NCBI GenBank assembly: GCA_965660165.1
Contig: CBFHYU010000011.1
Coordinates: 1 to 64,000 of the forward strand
Direction: 5' to 3'
Length of the DNA stretch: 64,000 bases
Source of the DNA: WTJO01 sp965660165
GTDB taxonomy: Bacteria; Pseudomonadota; Alphaproteobacteria; Puniceispirillales; Puniceispirillaceae
This document shows positions 52,102 through 61,177 of this stretch, one piece after another. Positions within the stretch are counted from its first letter, which is position 1. Each line of letters opens with the position of its first letter. Under the pieces are notes generated by a model that had not been told where the DNA came from, did no database searches, and was given only the letters and a program-made list of their open reading frames with translations. The translations under genes and the position numbers were made by a program.

Positions 52102-52482
52102 ATGCTTATCAGCCCTGCATTTGCACAATCAGCTGCTGGCGGTGGCGGTGGTCTTGGTTCATTATTGCCATTCGCCCTTATTTTTATCGTATTTTATTTC
52201 TTTTTGATCCGCCCTCAGCAGAAGCGCGCAAAAGAACATCGTCAAATGGTTGAATCTGTCTCAAAAGGCGACAAGATTGTAACGTCAGGCGGAATTACAG
52301 GCACTGTGACAAAATCTGTCGCAGAACAGGACACAGTTGAGGTTGAGATTGCAAAAGATGTGCGTGTTAATGTAATGCGTACAATGATTGCTGATGTGCC
52401 TCAGAAGAAAAATGCACCAAAGCCAGCCGCAAATGATGAGAAAAAATCAGGTGGGTTGTTTGGATTCGGCAAAAAGAGCTAA
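52102..52482 (+). CDS. yajC: Preprotein translocase subunit YajC
   Basis: A 126-aa single-span accessory of the SecDF complex. The start is the ATG at 52102, preceded by AAGGAG; the in-frame ATG at 52072 lacks one. After a short N-terminus with a Gly-rich patch comes the membrane helix (about 20-38), ending FLIRPQQKRAKEHRQMV, the YajC signature, then GDKIVTSGGITG. It is 37 bases before secD. Confidence 0.93.
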   Translation: MLISPAFAQSAAGGGGGLGSLLPFALIFIVFYFFLIRPQQKRAKEHRQMVESVSKGDKIVTSGGITGTVTKSVAEQDTVEVEIAKDVRVNVMRTMIADVPQKKNAPKPAANDEKKSGGLFGFGKKS

Positions 52483-52519
52483 TCCTCTTTTTTAGTGAAC
52501 TCTGAAAAGAAGTATTGTC

Positions 52520-54076
52520 ATGCTGCCATTTGCGTTATGGAAAAAACTGATTGTGTTTGGCGTGCTGGCGCTAGGCTTGGTATTTGCAGCACCAAATCTG
52601 CTTAATACTGAAGATGAAAGCGGAAGCTTTCTGCCTGGCCAGCCTGTCAATCTAGGGCTTGATTTGCAGGGCGGCTCATATCTGCTTCTAAAAGTAGATA
52701 TGGAAAAGGTAGAAACCGAACGATTATCTGATATTGCTGAGAATCTGCGGAGCTATCTAAGAAGCCAGCGGGTCGGGTTTAATGGGCTTAAAGCGGCTGA
52801 TAAACAGACTGTTTTTAGAATTAGAAAAGAAGAAGATAAACCAAAACTTAATCAGTTTTTCAACGAGTTAGGCGCAGAATTTGATGTGGTAAATAATAAT
52901 TTATCATATCAAATTGCCTTTAATGAGCAGGGGCTGTTTGCGCTTGCTGGCAGAACGGTTGAGCAATCTATTGAAATTGTGCGCAAACGCCTTGATCCTG
53001 ATGGCACGAAAGAGCCGCTTATCCAAAGGCAGGGCAGAGATCGCATTTTGATCCAGCTACCAGGTGTTGATGATCCTGATCGTATCAAGCGTCTTATTGG
53101 GCGTACAGCAAAGCTTACCTTCCAACTTGTTGACCCTCGTATTTCAGCCAATGAGGCTCGTAATCAAGGGCGTGTGCCCCCTGGCAGTGCATTGTTAGAT
53201 GGGCTGAAAGAGGGTGACCCTGCCTATGTGGTTGAAAAGCTGGTGATGGTAAGTGGTGAAGACCTTGAAACAGCATCTGCCAGCTTTGATGAGAATAATC
53301 GGCCATCTGTATCCTTTCAGCTTACCGCAACTGGTGGTCGTAAATTTGGTCGTGTAACAGGCGAGAATATCGGCAGAGCATTTGCGATTGTGCTAGATGG
53401 CAAAGTTGTATCCGCCCCTGTTATTCAATCTCAGATTTTCTCATCAGGCCAGATTACAGGCAATTTTGGTGTTCAGGAAACTCAGGAACTTGCGCTAATT
53501 TTGCGGGCAGGGGCATTGCCAGCGCCGCTTATCGTGCTTGAAGAGCGATCTGTGGGGCCAGGTCTTGGCGCCGATTCAATAGAGGCAGGTAAAATTGCTG
53601 TGATTGTCGGCTTTATTCTGGTGATGGGATATATGGTGTTAAGCTATGGTTTGTTTGGGGTATTTGCTGATCTTGCGCTAATTGGCAATGTGGTGTTAAT
53701 GCTTGGCGCATTATCTGCCTTGCAAGCGACCTTAACCTTGCCTGGTATTGCAGGTATTGTGCTAACAATGGGAATGGCGGTTGATGCTAATGTGCTTATT
53801 TTTGAGCGTATTAGAGAAGAATTAGGCAAAGCAAGCAAGGTAAGAGCTGCCATCGAAGAAGGCTATGCCCGCGCTATTTCAACCATTATTGATGCGAATT
53901 TGACCACGCTATTTGCGGCGCTATTTTTATTTGCTTTTGGGTCTGGCCCTGTAAGAGGGTTTGCTGTGACATTATCAATAGGTATTTTCACCTCAATGTT
54001 TACAGCTATCATGCTCACCCGTCTATTTATCGTATTATGGGTGAATAGAAAACGTCCAACATCACTGGTGCTGTAG
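52520..54076 (+). CDS. secD: Protein translocase subunit SecD
   Basis: A 518-aa RND-type subunit that uses the proton gradient to pull proteins out of the Sec channel. LGLDLQGGSYLLL near residue 46 is the D1 signature. The large periplasmic P1 domain follows (about 55-320), and the membrane half contains the conserved GMAVDANVLIFERIREE. Length is normal for the short proteobacterial form. It is followed by secF after 10 bases. Confidence 0.96.
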   Translation: MLPFALWKKLIVFGVLALGLVFAAPNLLNTEDESGSFLPGQPVNLGLDLQGGSYLLLKVDMEKVETERLSDIAENLRSYLRSQRVGFNGLKAADKQTVFRIRKEEDKPKLNQFFNELGAEFDVVNNNLSYQIAFNEQGLFALAGRTVEQSIEIVRKRLDPDGTKEPLIQRQGRDRILIQLPGVDDPDRIKRLIGRTAKLTFQLVDPRISANEARNQGRVPPGSALLDGLKEGDPAYVVEKLVMVSGEDLETASASFDENNRPSVSFQLTATGGRKFGRVTGENIGRAFAIVLDGKVVSAPVIQSQIFSSGQITGNFGVQETQELALILRAGALPAPLIVLEERSVGPGLGADSIEAGKIAVIVGFILVMGYMVLSYGLFGVFADLALIGNVVLMLGALSALQATLTLPGIAGIVLTMGMAVDANVLIFERIREELGKASKVRAAIEEGYARAISTIIDANLTTLFAALFLFAFGSGPVRGFAVTLSIGIFTSMFTAIMLTRLFIVLWVNRKRPTSLVL

Positions 54077-54086
54077 GAATATTGCT

Positions 54087-55034
54087 ATGTTTAGATTGAA
54101 ACTTGTTCCTCAAAAAACCGCCATTGATTTTATGTCAGTTACCAAAGTGACATCTATATTTTCAGCCTTGCTGATAATCTTGTCGATAGGGCTGTTTATG
54201 GCAAAAGGGCTTAATCTTGGAATTGACTTCAAAGGCGGGATATTGATTGAAGCTCGCTCTGAACAGCCTGCTGATATTGCGTCTCTCAGAGGTGATTTAG
54301 GTGCGCTTGGTCTAGGTGAAATCGCGCTTCAAAGCTTTGGCAAAGATACTGATATTTTGGTCAGAATCCAGCGACAAGAAGGTGATGAAACTGCCCAAAT
54401 TAAAGCAATTGAAAAAGTTACAACCGCATTAGGTGATAGCTTTGAGATACGCAGAACAGAATTTGTAGGCCCAACCATTGGTGCCGAGCTTGCCAAAAAA
54501 GGGGTTTTGGCTGTGCTATGTGCGCTTGGGGCTATTATGGTCTATATTTGGTTTCGGTTTGAATGGCAGTTCTCTATTGCGGCAATTATTGCCCTTAGCC
54601 ATGATGTCATATCTACTATTGGGCTGTTCACTATTACAGGGTTTGAGTTTAATCTAGCTACTGTAGCGGCTGTGCTAACCATCGCTGGGTATTCAATCAA
54701 TGATACCGTTGTTCTGTTTGATAGGGTAAGAGAGAATTTACGGAAATTCAAATCTTGGAATCAACAAGATATTTTGAATAAATCCGTAAATGAAACGCTG
54801 TCTAGAACCATTATGACATCAGTGACGACAGCACTTGCGCTGATTGCGATTATTCTATTTGGCGGCGCTGTGCTTCGTGATTTTGCAATCGCTATGTTAT
54901 GGGGCGTTGTGATTGGCACCTATTCATCTATCTTTATTGCCATTGCTATGATTAACAGGTTTGACCTGAAAAAAGCGCAAGATGAAACACATGACATATC
55001 AGTTCCAGAATATGAACGAGAGCAGGATAATTGA
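54087..55034 (+). CDS. secF: Protein translocase subunit SecF
   Basis: A 315-aa partner of SecD. The signature LGIDFKGGILIEAR is near residue 47, and the membrane portion has GYSINDTVVLFDRVREN. The C-terminus overlaps the Mth938-like gene by 4 bases (ATGA), suggesting coupled translation of a gene that has no known export role. Confidence 0.96.
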   Translation: MFRLKLVPQKTAIDFMSVTKVTSIFSALLIILSIGLFMAKGLNLGIDFKGGILIEARSEQPADIASLRGDLGALGLGEIALQSFGKDTDILVRIQRQEGDETAQIKAIEKVTTALGDSFEIRRTEFVGPTIGAELAKKGVLAVLCALGAIMVYIWFRFEWQFSIAAIIALSHDVISTIGLFTITGFEFNLATVAAVLTIAGYSINDTVVLFDRVRENLRKFKSWNQQDILNKSVNETLSRTIMTSVTTALALIAIILFGGAVLRDFAIAMLWGVVIGTYSSIFIAIAMINRFDLKKAQDETHDISVPEYEREQDN

Positions 55035-55441
55035 TGAGGCCAACGACTGACCTGAACAATCCGCTTGTTTCTATCAAGGAATTTTCCGATGACGGCAAAC
55101 TTCAGATTGTTCATGCCTATGGGAATGGCGGGTTTCGTATTGCAAAACAACCCTATCAGGGGCATCAGCTAGTAGCTATGCGCCAGACATTTACATGGGA
55201 TGTTGGCTCAGCAGAGGATATTACACTAGAATCGCTCAACCCTTTGATAGAAATGGCGCCTGAACTTATCTTATTTGGACTAGGCGAGATAGCGACCAGC
55301 CACTTGCCAGATATCCGCACTGCACTTGCAGAACATCAAATCAAAATGGATGTGATGAATACAGCTGCTGCCTGTAGAACATGGAATGTGCTGTTGACTG
55401 AGGGGCGTAAAGCCGCCGCCGCTTTGATAGCCATAGAATAA
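55031..55441 (+). CDS. Mth938-like domain protein (NDUFAF3 homologue)
   Basis: A 136-aa single-domain protein of the Mth938/DUF498 family. Conserved segments are NGGFRIAKQPYQG and the strand-helix core ELILFGLGE followed by MDVMNTAAACRTWNVLLTEGRKAAAALI. The mitochondrial member NDUFAF3 is an assembly factor for respiratory complex I. Position after secF, overlapping by 4 bases, is conserved in Alphaproteobacteria. Catalytic function unknown. A role in membrane-protein or complex I assembly is inference. Confidence 0.86.
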   Translation: MMRPTTDLNNPLVSIKEFSDDGKLQIVHAYGNGGFRIAKQPYQGHQLVAMRQTFTWDVGSAEDITLESLNPLIEMAPELILFGLGEIATSHLPDIRTALAEHQIKMDVMNTAAACRTWNVLLTEGRKAAAALIAIE

Positions 55442-55443
55442 AG

Positions 55444-56061
55444 ATGAGCAGTCTTTCTGCCTTAAGGGATAGCGCACCAGTCATGGCAAAATGCCTTGTA
55501 TTTGCGCCTCGCACCCACATTCTGCATTTAAGTGATTTATGGCAATTACATCTAGCGTGTGAAGCAGCCTTTTCAGCAGCATCAGAGCCGCTTTTGGCCG
55601 CTATGCGCTTGCAATGGTTCTATGACGCACTTACTACAGCTAACGTGCCTCATGGCCATGAATTACTATCACGGCTAGCAAAATATGATGATAAGACCAG
55701 CTTTATTAAAATAGTAACTATCTGGCAAGAGGCGCTTCAGCAGGCGGGTATATCACCGCAAGTTCAGTGCGAGACATGCTATAGCGCCTGTTTTGTAGAT
55801 ATGGCCAGAATATGCACTATCCCTATGACAGATAATGCCATCCAGATTATTAGGCAAATTGGGGTGGCTATGGCACAAAGCAAAGCGGGGTTATCGCCTG
55901 ATCTTCTTCACTCAACACAGGAAATAAGAACAGCGTGTGGTAGCAGTGCAAATTGGCTTATTGCTATAAATGAAACAGTCAACATGGCCATTGAAACAGA
56001 TGTTTCGGCAGATAATTTGCTTATTTTCAAATTATTCTGGAGAGTTTACATCGCGAAATAA
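55444..56061 (+). CDS. Divergent squalene/phytoene synthase-like protein (NDUFAF6-like)
   Basis: A 205-aa helical protein that looks like a reduced squalene/phytoene synthase domain. The stretch MRLQWFYDALTT resembles the family's RLxWWRDAL element, and an all-helical pattern fits. The Asp-rich motifs that bind prenyl diphosphate are not visible, so it is probably not a terpene synthase. The mitochondrial protein NDUFAF6, a complex I assembly factor, has the same fold. It lies 2 bases after the NDUFAF3-like gene. The pairing of two complex-I-assembly-type genes with secDF is notable. It converges with trmFO. Confidence 0.65.
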   Translation: MSSLSALRDSAPVMAKCLVFAPRTHILHLSDLWQLHLACEAAFSAASEPLLAAMRLQWFYDALTTANVPHGHELLSRLAKYDDKTSFIKIVTIWQEALQQAGISPQVQCETCYSACFVDMARICTIPMTDNAIQIIRQIGVAMAQSKAGLSPDLLHSTQEIRTACGSSANWLIAINETVNMAIETDVSADNLLIFKLFWRVYIAK

Positions 56062-56074
56062 AGATAATCAGCGC

Positions 56075-57427
56075 TTAGGATGACCAAGCTTCCATTTGGT
56101 GTAATGCACGGCGTGCATAGGCCATTTTTCTATCTCTGCCTTTTAATGGCCTGCCTTTTTCAGTTGTTTCGGTAAGGGGCGGAAATAGTCCAAAATTAAC
56201 ATTCATAGGCTGGAAACTATCTGCCATTGCCCCGCCCGTAATATGACGCAATAACGCACCATGTGCGGTACATTCTGGAGGGGGAGTCCAATTTTTACCA
56301 TGCATTTCAGCTGCTACCATACGCCCAGCCATGCCGCCAATCGCAGCAGATTCAACATAGCCTTCAACCCCTGTTATTTGACCCGCAAATCGAAGATGCG
56401 GTGCGTTTTTGAGTCTGAGCTGGCTATCTAGCAGGCGAGGGGCATTGATAAAGGTGTTTCGATGAAGCCCGCCTAGACGTGCAAATTCTGCTGCTTCCAG
56501 TCCTGGAATTGTTCTGAAAATCCGAACCTGTTCTGCATATTTCAACTTTGTTTGAAAGCCAACCATATTAAATAATGTGCCTAGTGTATTATCCTGCCGC
56601 AACTGCACAACTGCATAGGGGCGCGAGCCATCATGCCCATTGGTGAGTCCAACAGGCTTCATAGGCCCAAATCGCAATGTCTGAGACCCTCTTTCTGCCA
56701 TCACCTCTATCGGCATACAGCCATCAAAATAAGGGGTATTTTCTTCAAATTCCCGAAATAATATTTTTTCACCTTCACGCAAATTGGCAATAAAACCATT
56801 ATATTGGTCTTCATTTAGCGGGCAATTTATATAATCTTTCCCATTACCTCCGTTTGTGGCCTTGTCATAGCGTGACTGAAACCACGCTATATCTGTATTG
56901 ATACTGTCAAAATGAATTATGGGGGCAATCGCATCAAAAAAGGCCAAATCATCTTCGCCTGTAAGCGCACTAATCGATTCTGCCAATGCGGTAGAGGTAA
57001 GCGGACCAGTTGCAATAATCACATAAGGCCATTCTTCAGCCGAGGGCAAGCTCGTGATCTCCTGACGCTCAATACTAATAAGCGGATGCGCTTGAAGGGT
57101 TTCTGTTACCTTGGCTGAAAAAATATCTCTGTCAACGGCAAGCGCGCCGCCTGCTGGTACAGATGAGACGCTGGCCTGCGCCATGATGATAGACGATAGC
57201 ATACGCATTTCTTCATGAAGCACGCCCACTGCATTTTGGGTTTTATCGTCTGAACGAAATGAGTTTGAACAGACCAGCTCAGCCAACCCATCGCTTTGAT
57301 GTACATCTGTTTTGCGGACAGGGCGCATTTCGTGGATAATGACCTTGCATCCAGCTTGCGCGCATTGCCATGCGGCTTCTGCGCCAGCAAGCCCGCCCCC
57401 AATAATATGCAATACAGCTTTAGTCAT
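56075..57427 (-). CDS. trmFO: Methylenetetrahydrofolate-tRNA-(uracil-5-)-methyltransferase
   Basis: A 450-aa FAD enzyme that makes ribothymidine 54 in tRNA with a folate one-carbon donor. The N-terminal HIIGGGLAGAEAAWQCAQAG fold and the family stretch LAELVCSNSFRSDD, holding a conserved Cys, are clear, as is QLRQDNTLGTLFNMVGFQT. The C-terminal ITGGAMADSFQPMNVNFGLFPP is typical. It lies 28 bases downstream of uvrA on the reverse strand and may be co-transcribed with it. Confidence 0.95.
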   Translation of the reverse strand: MTKAVLHIIGGGLAGAEAAWQCAQAGCKVIIHEMRPVRKTDVHQSDGLAELVCSNSFRSDDKTQNAVGVLHEEMRMLSSIIMAQASVSSVPAGGALAVDRDIFSAKVTETLQAHPLISIERQEITSLPSAEEWPYVIIATGPLTSTALAESISALTGEDDLAFFDAIAPIIHFDSINTDIAWFQSRYDKATNGGNGKDYINCPLNEDQYNGFIANLREGEKILFREFEENTPYFDGCMPIEVMAERGSQTLRFGPMKPVGLTNGHDGSRPYAVVQLRQDNTLGTLFNMVGFQTKLKYAEQVRIFRTIPGLEAAEFARLGGLHRNTFINAPRLLDSQLRLKNAPHLRFAGQITGVEGYVESAAIGGMAGRMVAAEMHGKNWTPPPECTAHGALLRHITGGAMADSFQPMNVNFGLFPPLTETTEKGRPLKGRDRKMAYARRALHQMEAWSS

Positions 57428-57455
57428 AATATATCCTAAATCAGTAAACTGGCGC

Positions 57456-60344
57456 TCAGCCAGCTTTTCGGTTATGCGCTTTTGATAGAATTGGCGCTAA
57501 GTACGTGCCTGTATGAGAGCCTTGTGTTTGCGCAACATCTTCTGGTGTGCCCATAGCAATGACCATGCCGCCGCCATTACCGCCCTCAGGCCCCATATCA
57601 ATTACCCAATCTGCTGTTTTAATCACATCTAGATTATGTTCGATAACAATCACGGTATTTCCGCTATCAACTAGCTCGTGTAATACCTCTAGCAATTTTT
57701 CGATATCTGCAAAATGAAGCCCTGTTGTCGGCTCATCAAGAATATAAATCGTTTTTCCAGTAGCCCGCTTTGACAGCTCTTTCGATAGTTTTACACGTTG
57801 TGCTTCACCACCAGACAGGGTTGTGGCCTGCTGGCCAATCTTGATATAGCCAAGCCCAACCCTCAACATGGTTTGTAGCTTGTCCCTGATTGACGGAACT
57901 GCCTTGAAATAGTCAACACCTTCTTCAACTGTCATATCAAGAATATCTGATATAGATTTGTTTCTCCATGTTATTTCCAGTGTTTCTCTGTTATATCTTT
58001 TGCCTTTGCAGCTGTCACAGGTGACATAGACATCTGGCAGAAAATGCATCTCAATTTTGATAACGCCATCCCCTTGACAGGCTTCGCATCTACCGCCTTT
58101 GACATTAAAGCTGAAACGTCCAGCATTATAGCCTCTGCTTTTTGCTTCAGGCAGGCCAGCAAACCATTCTCGGATAGGGGTGAACGCGCCTGTATAGGTG
58201 GCAGGATTCGATCTAGGGGTTCTGCCTATTGGGGATTGGTCAATATCCACTACCTTATCAAGCAATTCAATACCGTCTATTTTCTGATAGGGGGCAGGGA
58301 TTTCACGAGCCTTATGCAATTGTCGTGATAAGGCTTTCCACAAGGTTTCAAGCACTAAGGTTGATTTGCCACTACCAGAGACACCTGTAACACAGCACAT
58401 AACCCCCAACGGAAATTCTACAGATACATCCTGCAAATTATTACCAGAGGCCTGTGTTACCTTAATCATCCGCTTTTTTGTAATTTTTCTGCGCGTTTGC
58501 GGGATTTCAATTGCCCTTGTGCCTGCCAGATATTGACCAGTAATTGAATCTTTATTTGCAATAATTTGATCTGACGTGCCTGCGGCGATAACCTTGCCGC
58601 CACGCACACCAGCACCAGGCCCCATATCAATCACATAATCTGCGGTGCGAATAGCATCTTCATCATGCTCTACCACCAACACAGTATTCCCTAGATCACG
58701 CAATCTGGTAAGGGTGGCAAGCAATCTGTCATTATCACGCTGATGAAGACCAATAGATGGCTCATCAAGCACATATAACACGCCCGTAAGGCCAGAGCCA
58801 ATTTGAGAGGCCAGTCTAATACGCTGTGATTCCCCACCAGACAAGGTACCAGAATATCGAGATAGATTGAGATAATTCAGCCCAACATTCGCCAGAAACC
58901 CAAGCCGCTCATTGATTTCTTTCAAAATTGGCGTGGCAATAATATTTTGCTGCTCGCTCAGGTGGGCAGAAATATTGGCAAACCAATCAACAGCATCGCC
59001 AATTGACAAGGCTGTAATTTGGGCAATATCAAACGCGCCAATTTTAACCGCTAATGCTTCTAGTTTAAGCCGTTTTCCATTACATGCCTCACAGGGATGG
59101 CTTGCTCTGAATTTTTCAAGCTCGTCCCGCACCCAGTTTGAATCTGTCTCTTTATAGCGGCGGGTCAAATTAGGCAAAATACCTTCAAACGGCTTTGTTG
59201 TGCGATAGGAACGCAACCCATCATCATATCTCATTTCAACGGGCAGTTTACCGCTACCATTTAGGATAATTTGCTGAGATTGGATGTCGAGATCTGCAAA
59301 AGGCACATCTAGCGAAAAACCAAAATGTGCCGCCAGACTTTCAAGTGTCTGCAAATAATATTTTGAGGCGCTGTTTGCCCAAGGGGCAAGCGCACCACCC
59401 CGCAATGATAGGCGCGCATCTGGCACAACTAGCTGTGCATCAAAATGAGCTGTCACCCCCAGCCCATCACAATCAGGGCAGGCGCCAAACGGATTATTAA
59501 AGGAAAATAAACGCGGTTCAATCTCATCAATCGTAAAGCCAGATACAGGACAGGAAAACCGCGCAGAAAATACCGTGCGCTCATCTGTATTAGCATTATC
59601 GGCAAATACCAGACCATCTGTTAGTGAGAGCGCTGTTTCAACTGAATCAGCAAGTCGGGTGGCCAGCTCATCATTATCTTTGCGAATAATAATTCTATCT
59701 ACCACAATCTCAATATCATGCTTTTTCTTCTTATCAAGCGCTGGCACGTCATCTAACTCAAAAAATTCACCATCAATACGGGCGCGGCTAAATCCTTTTT
59801 GCATCAGATCAGCAAGGTCTTTGCGATATTCGCCTTTTCTGCCGCGCACAATCGGAGCGAGCAAATATAGCCGAGTGCCATCTTCCATATTGAGCAGGCT
59901 ATCAACCATCTGGCTTACTGTCTGAGAGGTAATAGGCAGACCTGTAGCAGGGGAATAGGCAGTGCCAATACGTGCCCATAATAGGCGCATATAATCATAA
60001 ATTTCAGTAACTGTTCCAACTGTTGAACGCGGATTTTTAGAAGTTGTTTTCTGCTCAATAGAGATAGCAGGTGATAGCCCCTCTATAAGGTCAACATCTG
60101 GCTTTTGCATCATTTCAAGGAACTGACGCGCATAAGCAGATAACGATTCAACATATCGTCTTTGGCCTTCGGCATAGATGGTATCAAAGGCAAGGCTAGA
60201 TTTCCCAGAACCAGATAGCCCTGTGATTACTACCAGCCTATCGCGCGGAATATCAATATCCACATTATCTAAATTATGCTCTCTTGCACCTTTGACCGAG
60301 ATCATACGCGGCTCTGATACAGAAGAAAAAGGCGTCGTCATCAT
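57456..60344 (-). CDS. uvrA: UvrABC system protein A
   Basis: A 962-aa damage-recognition ATPase of nucleotide-excision repair. It has two ABC ATPase modules: Walker A GLSGSGKSS (42-50) and GVSGSGKST in the second half, with LSGGESQRIRLASQIGSG and LSGGEAQRVKLSKEL as signatures. Zinc-finger cysteines appear at CPDC and in GRCEACQGDGV and CDSCKGK. Length is normal. The start has an AGGAA ribosome site. It diverges from ssb; I saw no LexA box of the alphaproteobacterial type (GTTC-N7-GTTC) in the 207-base gap. Confidence 0.97.
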   Translation of the reverse strand: MMTTPFSSVSEPRMISVKGAREHNLDNVDIDIPRDRLVVITGLSGSGKSSLAFDTIYAEGQRRYVESLSAYARQFLEMMQKPDVDLIEGLSPAISIEQKTTSKNPRSTVGTVTEIYDYMRLLWARIGTAYSPATGLPITSQTVSQMVDSLLNMEDGTRLYLLAPIVRGRKGEYRKDLADLMQKGFSRARIDGEFFELDDVPALDKKKKHDIEIVVDRIIIRKDNDELATRLADSVETALSLTDGLVFADNANTDERTVFSARFSCPVSGFTIDEIEPRLFSFNNPFGACPDCDGLGVTAHFDAQLVVPDARLSLRGGALAPWANSASKYYLQTLESLAAHFGFSLDVPFADLDIQSQQIILNGSGKLPVEMRYDDGLRSYRTTKPFEGILPNLTRRYKETDSNWVRDELEKFRASHPCEACNGKRLKLEALAVKIGAFDIAQITALSIGDAVDWFANISAHLSEQQNIIATPILKEINERLGFLANVGLNYLNLSRYSGTLSGGESQRIRLASQIGSGLTGVLYVLDEPSIGLHQRDNDRLLATLTRLRDLGNTVLVVEHDEDAIRTADYVIDMGPGAGVRGGKVIAAGTSDQIIANKDSITGQYLAGTRAIEIPQTRRKITKKRMIKVTQASGNNLQDVSVEFPLGVMCCVTGVSGSGKSTLVLETLWKALSRQLHKAREIPAPYQKIDGIELLDKVVDIDQSPIGRTPRSNPATYTGAFTPIREWFAGLPEAKSRGYNAGRFSFNVKGGRCEACQGDGVIKIEMHFLPDVYVTCDSCKGKRYNRETLEITWRNKSISDILDMTVEEGVDYFKAVPSIRDKLQTMLRVGLGYIKIGQQATTLSGGEAQRVKLSKELSKRATGKTIYILDEPTTGLHFADIEKLLEVLHELVDSGNTVIVIEHNLDVIKTADWVIDMGPEGGNGGGMVIAMGTPEDVAQTQGSHTGTYLAPILSKAHNRKAG

Positions 60345-60551
60345 AATTTCCTGTGCAAACTGGTAAAATCGCTTACGATTCTAGCCATAAAATATGGCAT
60401 CACCATTCGTAATGTTTTTTATATAGTGCGATTTAGAAGATTCAACCATCTTCACTGTTATTTTTCAGATAAAATTACAGCATATAATAATGTATTGTGC
60501 TAGGCTTGGCTTACATTAAACATGTCAAAGTGAATATAAGGAGCATCCCTC

Positions 60552-61025
60552 ATGGCAGGAAGCGTGAATAAAGTTATTCTTGTTGGAAATCTTGGCCGTG
60601 ATCCAGAGGTTAGAAGTACTCAGGATGGAACCAAAATTGTAAATCTATCTCTGGCAACATCAGAGCGCTGGAAAGACAGAAATACTGGTGAGCCTCGCGA
60701 AAGAACAGAATGGCATAGGGTTGTTATTTTTAATGAACAGCTCGCTAATGTTGCTGAGCAATATCTTAGCAAAGGCAGCACAATCTATGTTGAAGGCCAG
60801 CTTCAGACGCGCAAATGGACAGATCAGCAAGGGGTCGAAAAATACACAACAGAAGTTGTGCTTCAACGTTATCGTGGCGAATTGACCATGCTTGGCGCAC
60901 GCGGTGGTGCTAGCGGGGGCGATTCTTTTGGCTCATCCGCTCCTGCACAAGGTAGTATCAGCGCAGGCACCACGCCGCCGCCAACCCCAGCAGATGCAGG
61001 AATTGATGATGATATCCCATTCTAG
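60552..61025 (+). CDS. ssb: Single-stranded DNA-binding protein
   Basis: A 157-aa OB-fold protein: it opens MAGSVNKVILVGNLGRDPEVR and contains TEWHRVVIFNEQLANVAEQYL. A flexible Gly/Ser/Pro-rich linker follows, ending in the conserved acidic tip DDDIPF that recruits repair and replication partners. A strong ribosome site (AAGGAG) lies upstream. It is followed by a terminator and shares its divergent upstream region with uvrA. Confidence 0.96.
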   Translation: MAGSVNKVILVGNLGRDPEVRSTQDGTKIVNLSLATSERWKDRNTGEPRERTEWHRVVIFNEQLANVAEQYLSKGSTIYVEGQLQTRKWTDQQGVEKYTTEVVLQRYRGELTMLGARGGASGGDSFGSSAPAQGSISAGTTPPPTPADAGIDDDIPF

Positions 61026-61048
61026 GGAATTGCGCTAAATTAGCACGC

Positions 61049-61079
61049 AAAAGGCTGTCTAAAAAAGACAGCCTTTTTT
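61049..61079 (+). terminator. Intrinsic terminator after ssb
   Basis: A 12-bp perfect stem (61049-61060 with 61066-61077) encloses loop AAAAA and ends in a T-tract, 23 bases after the ssb stop. Confidence 0.9.
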
Positions 61080-61087
61080 ACTATATT

Positions 61088-61117
61088 TTGTGTTTTATCT
61101 CTGTTTTCTGCTATAAA
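61088..61117 (+). promoter_or_regulatory. Possible gyrA promoter
   Basis: TTGTGT at 61088-61093 and TATAAA at 61112-61117 are 18 bases apart, about 60 bases upstream of the gyrA start and right after the ssb terminator. A second candidate -10, TATGAT, lies at 61123-61128. Confidence 0.4.
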
Positions 61118-61177
61118 TATGGTATGATGTGTTAATATCACATAGGCATATGCCCCGTTTGCGTTAGGATAGATATT

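Noticed and set aside
60345..60551. LexA (SOS) box between uvrA and ssb
   Set aside because: I searched for GTTC-N7-GTTC and its reverse complement and saw neither; a divergent box cannot be excluded.
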